Shown here in pieces: positions 1-15,066 of a stretch of DNA of 33,655 nt. A model generated the notes under the pieces. That model was not told the DNA's origin. It saw nothing but the letters and a program-made list of their open reading frames with translations, and did no database searches. The position numbers and the translations under genes are program-made. Origin of the DNA: Pigoraptor vietnamica (Eukaryota; Opisthokonta; Filasterea); the NCBI GenBank assembly GCA_943704525.1, contig CALSCQ010000980.1, positions 5,001 through 38,655 on the forward strand, written 5' to 3'. Within the stretch, counting starts at the first letter, position 1. Every line of letters begins with the position of its first letter.

Positions 1-174
1 GGCATACAGGCCCCCGCCCAATCTCTGCCCGGCAGCGACGGCTGGAACGAGGCGTGGGCCAGCGCAAACACGGGGAGCCCACAACAGCAGAGCGCGGAGA
101 ATGGAGGGAGCAACGATGACACGGAGAAACAGTACGGGCGCAGGCTCGACATACCGAAGATGAAGTCTGACTGA
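1..174 (+). CDS. Hypothetical protein, C-terminal fragment (5' truncated by window)
   Basis: Frame 1 is open from the first base to a TGA at 172-174 and encodes 57 residues ending in LDIPKMKSD. The fragment is hydrophilic, rich in Gln, Ser, Gly and Asn, with an acidic stretch (SNDDTE) before a short basic C-terminus. No family is recognisable. The frame may be the last exon of a longer gene; an ATACAG at 4-9 could even be an acceptor, which would shorten it. The gene is convergent with the kelch gene, whose stop lies 134 bases downstream. Composition resembles the C-terminal tails of the other proteins here, so it is probably real coding sequence, but no function can be given. Confidence 0.4.
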   Translation, partial: GIQAPAQSLPGSDGWNEAWASANTGSPQQQSAENGGSNDDTEKQYGRRLDIPKMKSD

Positions 175-307
175 AGCACCTGGCATCGCTTCTCTTATGT
201 AAATACGTCAATGCGTGTCTGTGTGCGTGCGCGCGCGAGCGTGACCAACGGCAACACTATAAAAGTCGCGACTAACATTCATTCGCCTGCGCACACCGCG
301 CGCGACA

Positions 308-4079
<3,772 letters not shown>

Positions 4080-4436
4080 CTCTCTCTGATGTGATGCGTT
4101 GCTCGAGACGGTTGGGTTCAACTGCACTGCTATGCCACCGCACACATGCACACGCGCGTGCAGACACGCTCACACAACCACGTGCACGCACGCACACACA
4201 CACACCTTCACGTAGAGCTATGCAGTTTGCACTGTGTCATTATTGCCGTTGCAGTGTTTACATTCGTGGTCGGCACATCTGCCGTCACCTTGACGTCATT
4301 TCATCTCAGCTGTGTGAAACATTTCCTTCGCCATTTTGCTTCTGCTGCGCCATAACGTACAACAGCCACGTGCGAGGAGCGTGCGTGGAGCAAGTCAAAG
4401 GGAGGAGCTGAGCGCGGGAAGAGGCGCGCTTGCGCC
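4080..4436. promoter_or_regulatory. Divergent intergenic region between kelch and importin genes
   Basis: These 357 bases separate two start codons facing away from each other and must hold both promoters. A CA-rich stretch (4140-4203) is followed by a more AT-balanced block containing TGACGTCA at 4291-4298, a perfect CRE-like palindrome. No TATA box is evident for either gene. Confidence 0.5.
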
Positions 4437-7400
4437 ATGGAGTTTTTTGAGCCAACACAGGAGACGCTGAATTACGTCTCGCGCGTGCAGCAGGTGTGGA
4501 TGCGTGGTGTGCGGGATCCCGCTCGTGCCGCACACACATACACATACACACGCACGTACGCACACACACACACAGATACGCACACACACACTTTCCCACG
4601 CATACACACACACACACAAAGTTTGCTGCATGTCCGGTGTCGGCACTCTGATTCTGCGCTAACTTCCGTGTTCTGGAGCACGCAGGGGTTGCTTCACTTG
4701 TACGACGATCCGAACCATGAGAACCGAAATACTGCGCAGGCATGGCTCCACCAGGTGACGAAGCTCGACGAGGCTTGGAGGTTCTCATGGCTGCTGCTGC
4801 AGGAAGGCCAGGTGTGTGTGCGTGTGTGTGCGCGTGTGCGTGTGTGTGCGTGCGTGTGCGTATGTGTGTGTGTGTGCTCGTGGTGATTGTGACCACACGT
4901 GTGTACGGGGCTTTTTCACGTGTGAGCGTGTGCGTGTGGTGTGTGTGTGTGTGTGTTTTGTGTGCGTGTGTGTGTGCGTGTGCGTGCGTGTTCCTGTGTG
5001 TGCGCGCGTGTGTCCTCGTGGTGATTGTGACCACACGTGTGTGCGGGGCTGTGGCGCGCATGCGTGCACTCCGCCTCTGAATTCCTTCCCGCCAAATTCC
5101 TTCCCTCCAAATTTCCACACGCAGTCGGACAAGGCGCAGTTCTTTGGCGCCAACGCCCTTCTCGACCGCATTCGGAGGGGTTGGCACACGGTCCCCGAGG
5201 AATCGATCGAGCCGCTGCGCATGCGCATCTTTTCCGCCCTTCTCGCGTCGGGACGGTTCCCCGGCTATGTGCGCAGGAAACTCTGCGACGTGCTCGCGTC
5301 TTACGCCATGCAGGCGGTTCCCATCCACTGGACGGACTTTGTGGCGAACGTGCTTGCGACGCTCGAGGGGGCGGGCGCGCAGTACAACGTCGACGTGCGC
5401 GGCCTCATGCTAGAGTTCGTTTCGGCGCTCCCTCCACAGCTCGATGTGGTGGGCCGGGAAGCGCCGCAGTCGCGCGCGATGGCGGGAGAACTGGGGAGGG
5501 CCGTCCCCATTGTAATTCGGCTCGTGGAGCACTTCCTCGAGCCCACTCAGCCGATTCCGCTGCGGCTTCTGGCGCTCAAGTGCGTGGTGAGCTGGGTCGA
5601 TTTCGGGATCCCCATCAGCGCTGCGGGAACGATACTCACGCTGGCACTGAACGCCCTCGCCGTGGAAGAGCTGTTTGAGGAGGCGGCGGGGACCATCACG
5701 GCGCTGGCAACGTCTGCGGGCTCGACCAAGTATCCGCAGACTATACGACAGGTGCTCACGGCGCTCGTGCCCGTGTGCGTCCGGGAAGCATCGTCCGAAG
5801 ACGGCGACAATGCGCTGCCCGCCGCCAACATGATGGCGGAAGTGTCGACGCACCACATGCGATGGCTGATGAGCTCGGCCGCGGACGTCCCCCTTGTTGT
5901 GGGCGTGTGCGAGGCGATGGTGGCATTCTTGCGAACTCCGGGCAAGTTCCCTGTGGACGAGGAGGCCAGCGAGAGCGCGCTGCAGCTCTTTTGGCAGGAC
6001 GTTCAGGACGGGTTGGACGAGCAGCGGCGCATAGACCTCGCCTCCAAAGGCACAAGAGCGTTCGCGGACGACATCGTTCGCGCCCTTTCCCCAGTGATGG
6101 CGGCAACGGTGGACGCGATGGTGACCAAGGCGACGTACCCGGACGATGCCGAGTTTGCGAGCTGGGCGAAGGAGGACAGGGGCGCCTTCCGCACGTACCG
6201 GGGCAGCGTGCGCGAGGCCATCCTGTACGTGCAGGGCATCATGGGTGACGCGTGCTTGAACCGGCTCGCCGACGTCTTCCTCGCCGCATACGCTCAGCGG
6301 TCGCCGTGGCAGCACGTCGAGGCCCCTCTGTTCCTGATTGCCGGCCTCGGCGAAATTGTCGTGAGAGGGGATGCCGCGCGGTTACCGGACGTCTTTGCGG
6401 CCCTTCAGACTCTCCCGCAGCACAACCTCGTCCTGTCGGCGGGGTTGCGCACCGTCGGAGAGTACGCGTGCTGGCTCGCGCGGCGCCCCGAGCACCTCGA
6501 CCCGGCGATTAGGCTCGTCCTCAGCTGCTTTCCGTCCCCTAATCTCGCGACGGGTGCGGCTGATGCGTTGCGAAAGCTGTGCGAGGCGTGTGCAATTCGG
6601 CTGGCGCCGCACGCGCCCGCTTTCATTGCCGCGGTGGCGCAGGCGACGGCCAACAGCGTATTGCAGCCCAAGGCCGTTCGGTCGCTGCTGGAGGGAACGG
6701 GCAAGATCGTCTCTGCGCTGACGCTGACCGAGGCGACCCAGCACCTTTCCGCGCTCGCGGCTCCGTGCCTCCAGACGCTTGCCACTCTGACGCAGACGCT
6801 CGCGACGTCTCCCGGCAGCGCGCTCAATCCCGCATGTCTCGACGAGGCCATGCGTGCGTTTGACCAGCTCGAAATTCTGTGCCTGTCGGTCGACCCGGAC
6901 GTGTACTTAGTCCCCGTTGGGACCGACACTCCGGAACTGGAGGTGGGCATTGGCACATGCGGGCATGCAGAGAGAACTGCGGACTCTGTGCGCGTTTTTG
7001 CGACCGGTGTCCTTATGTTGTGGAGATGGCATGCATGTGACGCTGCACGTAAACGCCCCGCCATATTTACTCACACGCATTCACGCAAATGACGTCCTTC
7101 GCAGGCCCTGCGCGAGGAGTTGGTGCAGCGAAGAGCGGGGGAGACGTGCCCTCACCCCGTCGTCACTCTGATGGACAGCAACTGGGACACGTTTGCCCAG
7201 GCCATGTACGCGTGGCGCGCGACCGCGGCGTGCTTTGCGGCTACCAAAGTGATCGGTATCGTCCTCCGCACGACGCACGCAGGGTCACTGCCCCTCGTCG
7301 AACGCATCGCCAATCTCCTCCTCCTCTGCTTCGACTCCCCGCGGCAGTGCATCGTGGAAGCGGCGGCGTCGGTGGCGGGCATGCACGGCACGAGTGCCGC

Positions 7401-8366
7401 GGCGGCGCCCGTCCTCGTCGGCCTGGCAAAGGGGCTTGCCACGCGGTGCCTCTCGTCCCTCACCGCGGACAATCTGCGCGACCAGTCTGACGTCATCAAC
7501 CCCCTCTTCACCCTTCTGAGCCGCCTGTTGCGCCACTGCCCGCTCGTCGTCGTCGAGGCTGGCGTCTTGCACGACGCGATCACGTGCGCGCTCGCCGTCT
7601 CCAATGTGCCCGAGCCGCAGTCCGTCAAGATTGCCGCGACGTTCCTCGCGACTGTCGTCAAGTGCGCGAAGGACCCCCGCGAACCGACGGCGGAGTTTGC
7701 CACCGCGCAGGGGTGGGCGTTGCATGCGGCAGCGAAGAACGTGGCTGCCACATTTTCACGCGTCCCCATGGAGCGAGGCCAGGAAATTGTGACGGCCGTT
7801 ATCCAGGTAGGGCAGGCGTCCACAGGGCGCATCAACTCCTCCCTATGTCGAGGTTGCGCGCGCGCCCTGTCTCTCACGTTGCACCTGCTTGTAATTCGCC
7901 GCGCATCCCACTGAGCGTGCGCGCGCGCCCTGTCTCTCACGTTGCACCTGCTTGTAATTCGCCGCGCATCCCACTGAGCGTGCGAGTTGGATGCAGGCAA
8001 TCGCCGGCGCGTCGCCAGCACAGGTCGTCGGTGAGCTGGGGGAAGTGCTTTATGCGATCCGAGAGTTCGGTGCGGGTCATCTGGCGTCGTGGCTTTCGGC
8101 GTGCTTGAAGGTCGATGGGTTTCCGGTTCCCCACCTGACGGCAGCCAGGAAAGCGTTTTTTGTCGACGAAATGACAAAGTGAGTATGCGGATCGGCATCT
8201 CAATTGTCGCTCCGTGTGTTCGCGTTTCCCGCTGTTACGTCCGACCGATTGCGGTTCCGTAAGTACTTATGCATTGTTTTTTTTCTGTTCGCTCAAATGC
8301 AGAGCCTCACAAAAGCACAAGTTCAAGACATTGGTGGAGTCCTTTAGCAAAGAATGTCGCCAATGA
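4437..8366 (+). CDS. Importin-13/transportin-3-like nuclear transport receptor
   Basis: Six inferred exons, 4437-4493, 4686-4811, 5125-6942, 7105-7806, 7997-8178 and 8303-8366, give 982 aa, close to importin 13 (about 960). Family members carry RNA-processing and DNA-binding cargo through the nuclear pore under control of Ran-GTP. The N-terminus shows the importin-beta-like signature: a short first helix, then AWLHQVTKLDEAWRFSW and the FGANALLDRIRRGW stretch, which align with importin 13 (W-FSW-LL, QYFGASAL). The remainder is HEAT-repeat-like alpha-helical sequence. The last exon, ending FKTLVESFSKECRQ, matches the C-terminal helix of the transportin-3/importin-13 group. Intron phases are 0,0,0,0,2. 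Intron 2 starts directly inside a TG repeat, so the donor is part of the microsatellite. Whether it is the importin 13 or the transportin 3 orthologue cannot be decided by eye. Confidence 0.88.
4812..5070. repeat. TG-rich intron 2 with a 138-bp-spaced direct repeat
   Basis: The intron is (TG)n/(TGCG)n sequence. A block of about 38 bases beginning CTCGTGGTGATTGTGACCAC appears at 4877 and again at 5015, with only a few differences, so a segment of about 138 bases appears to have been duplicated inside the intron. Confidence 0.85.
7855..7984. repeat. Perfect 63-bp tandem duplication in importin intron 5
   Basis: Bases 7855-7917 and 7918-7980 are identical over 63 bases (each has GTCTCTCACGTTGCACCTGC in the middle), and the identity runs four bases further. 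The duplicate is confined to the intron 7807-7996 and leaves splice sites untouched. The lack of any mismatch indicates a recent event. Confidence 0.95.
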
Positions 8367-9438
8367 ACGTTGCGGCTTGCCGAATCTGGCTTACGCCCAC
8401 GGTACTGGGGCGGCTAAAGACAGTCTACCGCACGGCATGCGGCGATTGCAAGAAAAAAATCCCTCCGATCGCATCACGACGACTAACTTTGAGAAAAAGA
8501 GCCTATGTGCGAGCGGCAAGTTACATTTTTGTTTTGTATCGCTGTGCCGAATAAGCGATCAGTGGCTGACTGGTGTGGAAGCCACTTTTGACAGGTTCCG
8601 GACTGTCCACTCGCACCATGGAGTGGGTTTAGCAGGCGGTTTACCAAAAATGCATACACTTCAAAGTCGCTTCTGTATGGTAGAAAAATAGAATAAGTCG
8701 TATTTGTATTACATGTTAAAATAAGTATTATAATTTCCAATTTTTTCATAAAGCTTCATAAAAGGCAAGAGCCCACGTGGGTTTCACGCTCCCTTTTTTC
8801 CCACGGGACTCCACTCGATCGCAAACCACTGAAAAGTGGGCCAATTTTCGCTTATTTTTTTAAAATCTCGGCCAATAGTCACCCGGTACTAAAAAGCCCG
8901 CCAATTAGCCACCAATTCGCACGCGCACACACACACGCGTTCGCACACACGCACCCCGCACTCCGAGTTCCTTCTCGTTCCAGCAGCCCCTCCCCTCGTT
9001 CACACTGTCGCATCGCTGTCAGTGGGCACCGCGACCACACCCCCCAGCCCGACAACAACGCTTATTTCCGAAGGTGTGTCATTGCTCGTTCCGTTTTGCG
9101 GTCGCGAGTAACTGGGGAGGCGCGTCCACATTCCCTTGGTTGTGGCATTCCTTCACGCCCCCAGTCTCTCCCGTTCGCTGTCCGTGATATCGGGTGCCTG
9201 TTCATCGTCCCTCCTTCTCTTCTTGACACCCGGCCGACATCCCCTCCTACCGTAACAGATTGGCAAGGTCCCTGCCACACCCCGTCGCATTTCTTCATTC
9301 GCGCCGTCATCCGATTTCGGCTGTCGTTGTCTCGGCTTCTGCGGCGACAGCGGCTTTGTGCAGCCTGCGCAGGCTGCGTGCGTTGTCACGACGGAGAGTG
9401 CCGATGGCAGAGGCGTCCGGCCTTACCCACACCCTACC
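8367..9438. promoter_or_regulatory. Intergenic region upstream of the zinc-finger gene, with four CCAAT boxes
   Basis: About 1.07 kb without a credible coding frame. 8680-8760 is strikingly AT-rich for this window. A CCCACGTGGG palindrome (E-box core) lies at 8772-8781. CCAAT occurs four times in the same orientation at 8841, 8872, 8901 and 8912, the likeliest promoter signal here, though about 520 bases from the ATG. The sequence between 8930 and 9438 is CA/pyrimidine-rich and probably 5' UTR, perhaps with an untranslated exon. Confidence 0.5.
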
Positions 9439-10968
9439 ATGCCGGGGGGTCCCGTGCTTGTAGAATACGACGCTCACGCACACCGCGCATTCGCCATGGA
9501 CCACGAGGGAAAGATGTACGCGCGGCCGCCGACGTTCAAGTTGCCGCCGCCGCCGCCGTATGCGTCTGTGGTCCACCAACCGCCGCCGATGGCCGAGATC
9601 GTTCCGCCGCCCGACTACTCTGCGCACCTGGGAATGCAGCAGCATCAGATGCTCGCGCGCGGCGGCCTGATCCGTCCGGCATGGCATCCGTTCGACGACG
9701 GCGACGTGGTCCTCACCCAGTTTGACGCCATGGATCCCTACGGACTGTACATATCCGAGTACGGGATGCCGATGGGACCCGCGTACGCGCACTTTGAGGC
9801 GCCAATGTTCGAGGGGGTCGATCCGGAGGCGATTCGAGGCCAGCCGCCGCCATACCGCAGCGCGACGGCGGCCGCGCGCGTGCCGAGCGTGGGACAGTAT
9901 CGCCCTCCGTTTGGCAGCCCGCACCACGGAGACGCCAAGTTCGCCTCGCCGCAGGTCGTTCACGGCGCTCTGATTCACGACGACTACGATTACCGACACG
10001 ACAAGGGCCTTCACGACCACCACGGCCATTCGCACGCACCGCCCCACATGATTGTTCCCCCGCTCCACGCGCCACCGCCGCACACGTCGGCGGCCGCTCC
10101 GCCCTCCCGCAAGAAGAAGGCGGCGTCGTCATCGGAGCGGTCGTCGACGTCGTCGGAGGAGTCGCGCGGGTCGCGGACGAACGCGTCTGGCGGCGTTGCG
10201 AAGGCGAAGAGTGCCAACGGGAGGGCGCGCGTTCGGCCGCGCCGTGCGCACACGTGCACGTGGGAGAACTGCGGCAAGAGCTACACGAAAAGCTCGCACC
10301 TCAAGGCTCACATGCGGCGGCACACGGGCGAGAAGCCTTTCGAGTGCTCGTACGGCGGCTGCGGAAAGCGCTTCTCGCGTTCGGACGAGCTCACGCGGCA
10401 CAAGAGGTCGCACAGCGGCGTCAAGCCGTTCGAGTGCCCCGTGTGCGACAAGTGCTTTTCTCGGTCGGACCACCTCAGCAAGCATGTCAAGATGCACGGG
10501 TCGCAAGTCGCCAAGGTCTACCAGTACCCGTCGAAAGTCCACGCCGCTCACCAAATGTTGCCCCCGCCGCCGCTCTCTGCGCCAGCTCCGGCTCCTGCTG
10601 GTACCAGGGAAACGGTCTTCCACAACGAAACGCCCACGGTGAAGCCGGGAAAGAAGGCATCGCCTGTTGCTGCGCAACCGTCTGCGCAACCGCCCGCGAC
10701 TGTGCCTGCGCCTGCGCCCTCAGCGCCGCCGATGGACGCGAATGCGTCACACTCGACAAGGGAAGCCGCGGCGAGCGCTCCAGAGGTGCCCCGCCCGGCC
10801 ACCCAGGCGAGCAAGTCGACGACGGACGTGCGACCGGAGGATGTCCCGGCGGTTCCGAAGCTAGAAGCCCAGGGTGCTCCTGCCGCGCAGCCAGAGGGAA
10901 CCGTGCTGTCGCAGCCGCCGGTGCCTCAGACGGAAGCGTGGGAGGCGCCGCGCGAGTTGCTCATTTGA
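9439..10968 (+). CDS. KLF/Sp-type transcription factor, three C2H2 zinc fingers
   Basis: A single exon of 509 aa starting at the first in-frame ATG. Three contiguous C2H2 fingers occupy residues 273-353: CTWENC..H291..H295, CSYGGC..H321..H325 and CPVC..H349..H353, joined by TGEKPFE and SGVKPFE linkers. Recognition helices are [16 protein letters not shown] and RSDHLSKH, i.e. contact residues K-H-A, R-E-R and R-H-K, the arrangement of KLF/Sp factors that bind GC and CACCC boxes. The fingers are internal, unlike animal KLFs where they are C-terminal. The first 230 residues are proline- and histidine-rich and contain PPPY (38-41), PPDY (57-60) and another PPPY near 135, potential WW-domain ligands. 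Residues 230-268 are a Ser-rich basic region resembling a nuclear localisation signal; the tail after the fingers is Ala/Pro-rich. Confidence 0.92.
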   Translation: MPGGPVLVEYDAHAHRAFAMDHEGKMYARPPTFKLPPPPPYASVVHQPPPMAEIVPPPDYSAHLGMQQHQMLARGGLIRPAWHPFDDGDVVLTQFDAMDPYGLYISEYGMPMGPAYAHFEAPMFEGVDPEAIRGQPPPYRSATAAARVPSVGQYRPPFGSPHHGDAKFASPQVVHGALIHDDYDYRHDKGLHDHHGHSHAPPHMIVPPLHAPPPHTSAAAPPSRKKKAASSSERSSTSSEESRGSRTNASGGVAKAKSANGRARVRPRRAHTCTWENCGKSYTKSSHLKAHMRRHTGEKPFECSYGGCGKRFSRSDELTRHKRSHSGVKPFECPVCDKCFSRSDHLSKHVKMHGSQVAKVYQYPSKVHAAHQMLPPPPLSAPAPAPAGTRETVFHNETPTVKPGKKASPVAAQPSAQPPATVPAPAPSAPPMDANASHSTREAAASAPEVPRPATQASKSTTDVRPEDVPAVPKLEAQGAPAAQPEGTVLSQPPVPQTEAWEAPRELLI

Positions 10969-11235
10969 GCTGCTTACGCCCTCTTCCTTCCCGCGAATCC
11001 GCTGTAACATAGTGTCGTCGGCGTCGTGTGTGCGTGGTGTGCGTTGCGGTGCGTTGAGTGCGTGGTTTGCGTTTTCAGTTCTGTCCTTTTGTGCGTTTCG
11101 CAGTTGCTCCTTAAGCAACGGCCAGCGTGACCCCCCGCCTTATTGGAGCGGGCTCTCCGAGGGTGGCGTGCTTTGCGCTGTTCGAGCCAGTAAAAGAAAA
11201 TTGTCACATACCTTCTCAAAAGCAACAACGTCTAG
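10969..11235. other. Intergenic spacer between zinc-finger gene and retroelement remnant
   Basis: Pyrimidine- and TG-rich sequence that probably includes the 3' UTR of the zinc-finger gene. No canonical AATAAA, repeat or long terminal repeat boundary was recognised. An in-frame TAG at 11233-11235 closes the retroelement frame upstream. Confidence 0.3.
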
Positions 11236-12075
11236 CCCAAGTCAGGTGCACCAGCCTTCACCGAGGACGCCCTTCGTGAGCGCCTCCTCGCTGCCCGTGA
11301 TGCGCAAGCGCGCTCTGCCGCTCCGCGTGTCAACGCTGCGAACGACGACATTGCCATCGACGATCTCGTCTGGCTGCTCAACCGCCGCAGTGCCCGCAAC
11401 AAGCTCGCCCCTACGTGGTCAGGCCCCTACCGCGTGACCGCTGGCCTCACCCACAACCGCTGGCGCCTCCAGCCTCTCGACCAGACGCGTGGCCGTCTCG
11501 TCGCCCACCGCAACCAACTCAAGCCGTACGTCCCGGCCCCTGGGCCGCCCGGTACGCCCTCTCCCTCTCCCCCTCCTGCTGCACCCTCTGCGCCCCCTGC
11601 TGGCCACTCGCAGTTCGAGTTGTGGTGGTGGAGCCACCCTGCCATCGGCACACTCCCGCCCGCCGACCGTGACACCATCCGTCGCGTCTTCGCGACCGAG
11701 AAGGGCCGCGACCTTGTCCGCTCCCTCGGCTCGCCCCTCGCCCTCTTCCTCCGCCATGCTGCGCAGGAGAAGTGGGACACCCATGCGCCACCTTCCACCG
11801 AGCAACTCGCTCAGTGGACGACGCACTTGCGCGCCGCGCGCACTCTCGACGCCAAGTCCCTCCGCTCCTACACTTCCACCGTCGCTCGGGCCTTCCGCCT
11901 CGCGACTGACGACGTCTACCGCCGCAGTGAGTACCCTTGCCCAAGTGGAGCAGAGTGTAACACATCCGGGTGGTATATTGCGTTTCTCGAAGTGCGAGTT
12001 CCCAAAACGCCACCGAGGTTAAAGGCAACATATGGCCAAGGGTTACTCACAAACCGCGTGCGCAACGGTAGTTAG
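11236..12075 (+). mobile_element. Truncated retroelement ORF: integrase C-terminal GPY domain plus helical extension
   Basis: One frame is open from just after a TAG (11233) to a TAG at 12073-12075 with no native start. Residues from about 11360 read DLVWLLNRRSARNKLAPTW then SGPYRV and an RNQLKPYV ending. This is the GPY/F module found at the C-terminus of Ty3/gypsy-type integrases, which binds DNA during integration. The catalytic core and everything upstream are missing. After a Pro-rich linker (about 11535-11605) the frame continues for about 110 residues with a helical segment (FLRHAAQEKW; LRSYTSTVARAF) that resembles the SAM-like core-binding domain of tyrosine recombinases. A GTGAGT at 11929 could be a splice donor, so coding may stop there. 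No target-site duplication or LTR was confirmed. The copy is a fragment and presumably dead. Confidence 0.65.
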
Positions 12076-12142
12076 TCTGTGTGTGGTGCTGCGCGCACTT
12101 TATGCGGGGAAGGTGCGCGCGGAGGACGAAAGATAGGAGGGG

Positions 12143-13320
12143 ATGGCGCTGGAGGCGCTGCTCGTGTCGACCATGGTGTCGCAGTCAACGGGATTGCACG
12201 ACGCACATGCAGAGCTGGGCGTGCCGGGCGGGCGGACCAGGGACAATGCGTGCACGTGCCACGCGGAAATTACGAACGAAGTGGAGGACGCGAAGCGGCG
12301 CCGGGAGAGGCCCAGCGATCGCGCAGAGTGGCGCGTGCGGTTGGATGAATTTTTCGAGCGAAAGACGACGCATGTGGCCATCATTTCGCTCGTGGTCCTC
12401 GACGCGCTGCTTGTCATCGCAGAGCTCGTCTTATCGGACGTAGGGTGCGTGTGCGAGGAGACGAATCGTCTGAACGCCGTGTGCGCTGCGGCCCGTTTGT
12501 CCCTCACGCCATCATCGAATGGATCGCTCGTCCTCGGACTCTGCGCCGTGCTGGAGAACGAGCCCGTGAAGAGGGAAGAGAAATTCGAGACGCCGCTCTT
12601 CGTGATTGACGTCCTCTCGCTCACTATTCTCGGCCTCTTCGTCGTCGAAATTGCGCTTCGAATCGTGGCGATGGGCATCCGCGCGTTTGTGTCGTCGTGG
12701 CTCCACATTGTGGATCTGTTGCTTGTGTACGGGTCGTTCGCAGTCGAAGTGTGGCTATTCACGGGAGGGAAGGAGACGGCCTTCAGTTTTGTGGGCCTGT
12801 TGGTCGTGCTGCGGATGTGGCGAATACTGCGCTTGATGCACGCCATTATCTCGTCCGTTGAGGTGGGTACAGTTACTTGGGATCCGGCAGATGTGTAACT
12901 GGTGCGTTGTTGTTGGTTGCGATTCCAAACAGCTCTTCCTGACTTTGTTATTATTAACGGCTGGTATGCTCATTCATTCACACGCACGCATATGCACACA
13001 CGCACACACCCACACGCACACGCACACACACGCACACACGCACACACGCACACACACGCACACACGCACACACGCACACACACGCACACACGCACACACA
13101 CATACACATACACATACATCAGGACAATGCGCGCCTCAAGCACGAGCGATTGCACGAGCGGTTACACGAGCTTGCAAGCGAGCGGGATCAGCTACGGCAG
13201 GCGTATGGATTGTCGCCTGCGCCGCACCCGTACCGCGCCCACCTACCCTTCCGGAGAACAGCCAGCGAGGGCAACATGTCTTCGCAGACGTCCACTCTAT
13301 CGCGCAATACACCTGCGTAA
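12143..13320 (+). CDS. Voltage-gated proton channel Hv1
   Basis: Two exons, 12143-12862 and 13123-13320, joined in phase 0 across a CA-repeat intron, give 305 aa. The product is a four-helix voltage-sensor protein that conducts H+ without a separate pore. S1 (77-98) contains [15 protein letters not shown] with Asp87, the equivalent of the selectivity-filter Asp of Hv1. S2 (152-174) has Glu169, S3 (185-206) has Asp191 and Glu202, and S4 (213-236) carries R224-x-W-R227-x-x-R230, the Hv1 signature. Exon 2 supplies a cytoplasmic coiled coil ([14 protein letters not shown]...) directly after S4, as in dimeric Hv1, then a Ser-rich tail. Unusual: the S1-S2 loop is about 50 residues with four Cys (102, 104, 114, 134), and I see no His in the S1-S2 or S3-S4 loops, so the Zn-binding pair of the human channel is absent. 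Start chosen as the first ATG of the frame. Confidence 0.93.
12979..13117. repeat. (CACG/CA)n repeat in the Hv1 intron
   Basis: About 140 bases of CACACG/CACACA reaching almost to the 3' splice site ACATCAG at 13122. It makes up just over half of the 260-base intron. Confidence 0.9.
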
Positions 13321-13452
13321 GAGAGGCGATCAATGTGCATGACGCTATTGTGCGCACGGTGAGTCGTTTTTTGGGATAAGTTGTCGCATGGGTTGGGCGA
13401 TACACATTAGCAACACGCACGTGCGAGTGGGTTCCGCAAGAGTCAATGCTTA

Positions 13453-14691
<1,239 letters not shown>

Positions 14692-14946
14692 TCAGCGCGC
14701 GCTGCAGTGTAACCCCCACCTTTAATTACAAAATCCGTCGATTTTTGGCACAGATCAGCGTAACACCCACCCTGCCTTGTAATCACAGCAAGAATTTGGC
14801 ACAGCGCCCAAATCACGCAGTCAGTTAACCCTCACCTTACATTCAAAATTCCTCAATTTTTTAGCACAGTACTTTATCCATAGTCAAGCGCCTAACCCCC
14901 ACCCACCACTGCACGCACCGACTTTGATCCGCCCTCTGCTCCGTCA

Positions 14947-14960
14947 GGGGTCGGATCAAA
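14947..14960. promoter_or_regulatory. Histone promoter element GGGGTCGGATCAAA
   Basis: The exact 14-mer recurs at 18388-18401 in the other histone promoter. It lies 18 bases before the H2A TATA box. The core CGGATCA matches the plant histone octamer CGCGGATC at CGGATC. A reverse-oriented relative, TTTGATCCGCCC, sits at 14933-14944. Confidence 0.75.
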
Positions 14961-14978
14961 CGCTCACTTCACCGCACG

Positions 14979-14986
14979 TATAAAAG
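14979..14986 (+). promoter_or_regulatory. TATA box of H2A
   Basis: TATAAAAG, 80 bases before the H2A start codon. Confidence 0.85.
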
Positions 14987-15066
14987 GCGCACGCACACGC
15001 TCCCATCCCTCAGCATCGAATCAACTTCCTTCCCCCCGCGAAGCAAAGCTTTTCGAAACCGCAACC

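Noticed and set aside
8590-8640. Possible small RNA gene with a CCACTC/GAGTGG hairpin
   Set aside because: The hairpin is a short stem with no Sm site, box motif or pol III terminator nearby.
10052-10689. Arg/Ser-rich frames overlapping the zinc-finger gene on both strands
   Set aside because: Shadow frames of GC-rich coding sequence; the C2H2 fingers fix the real frame.
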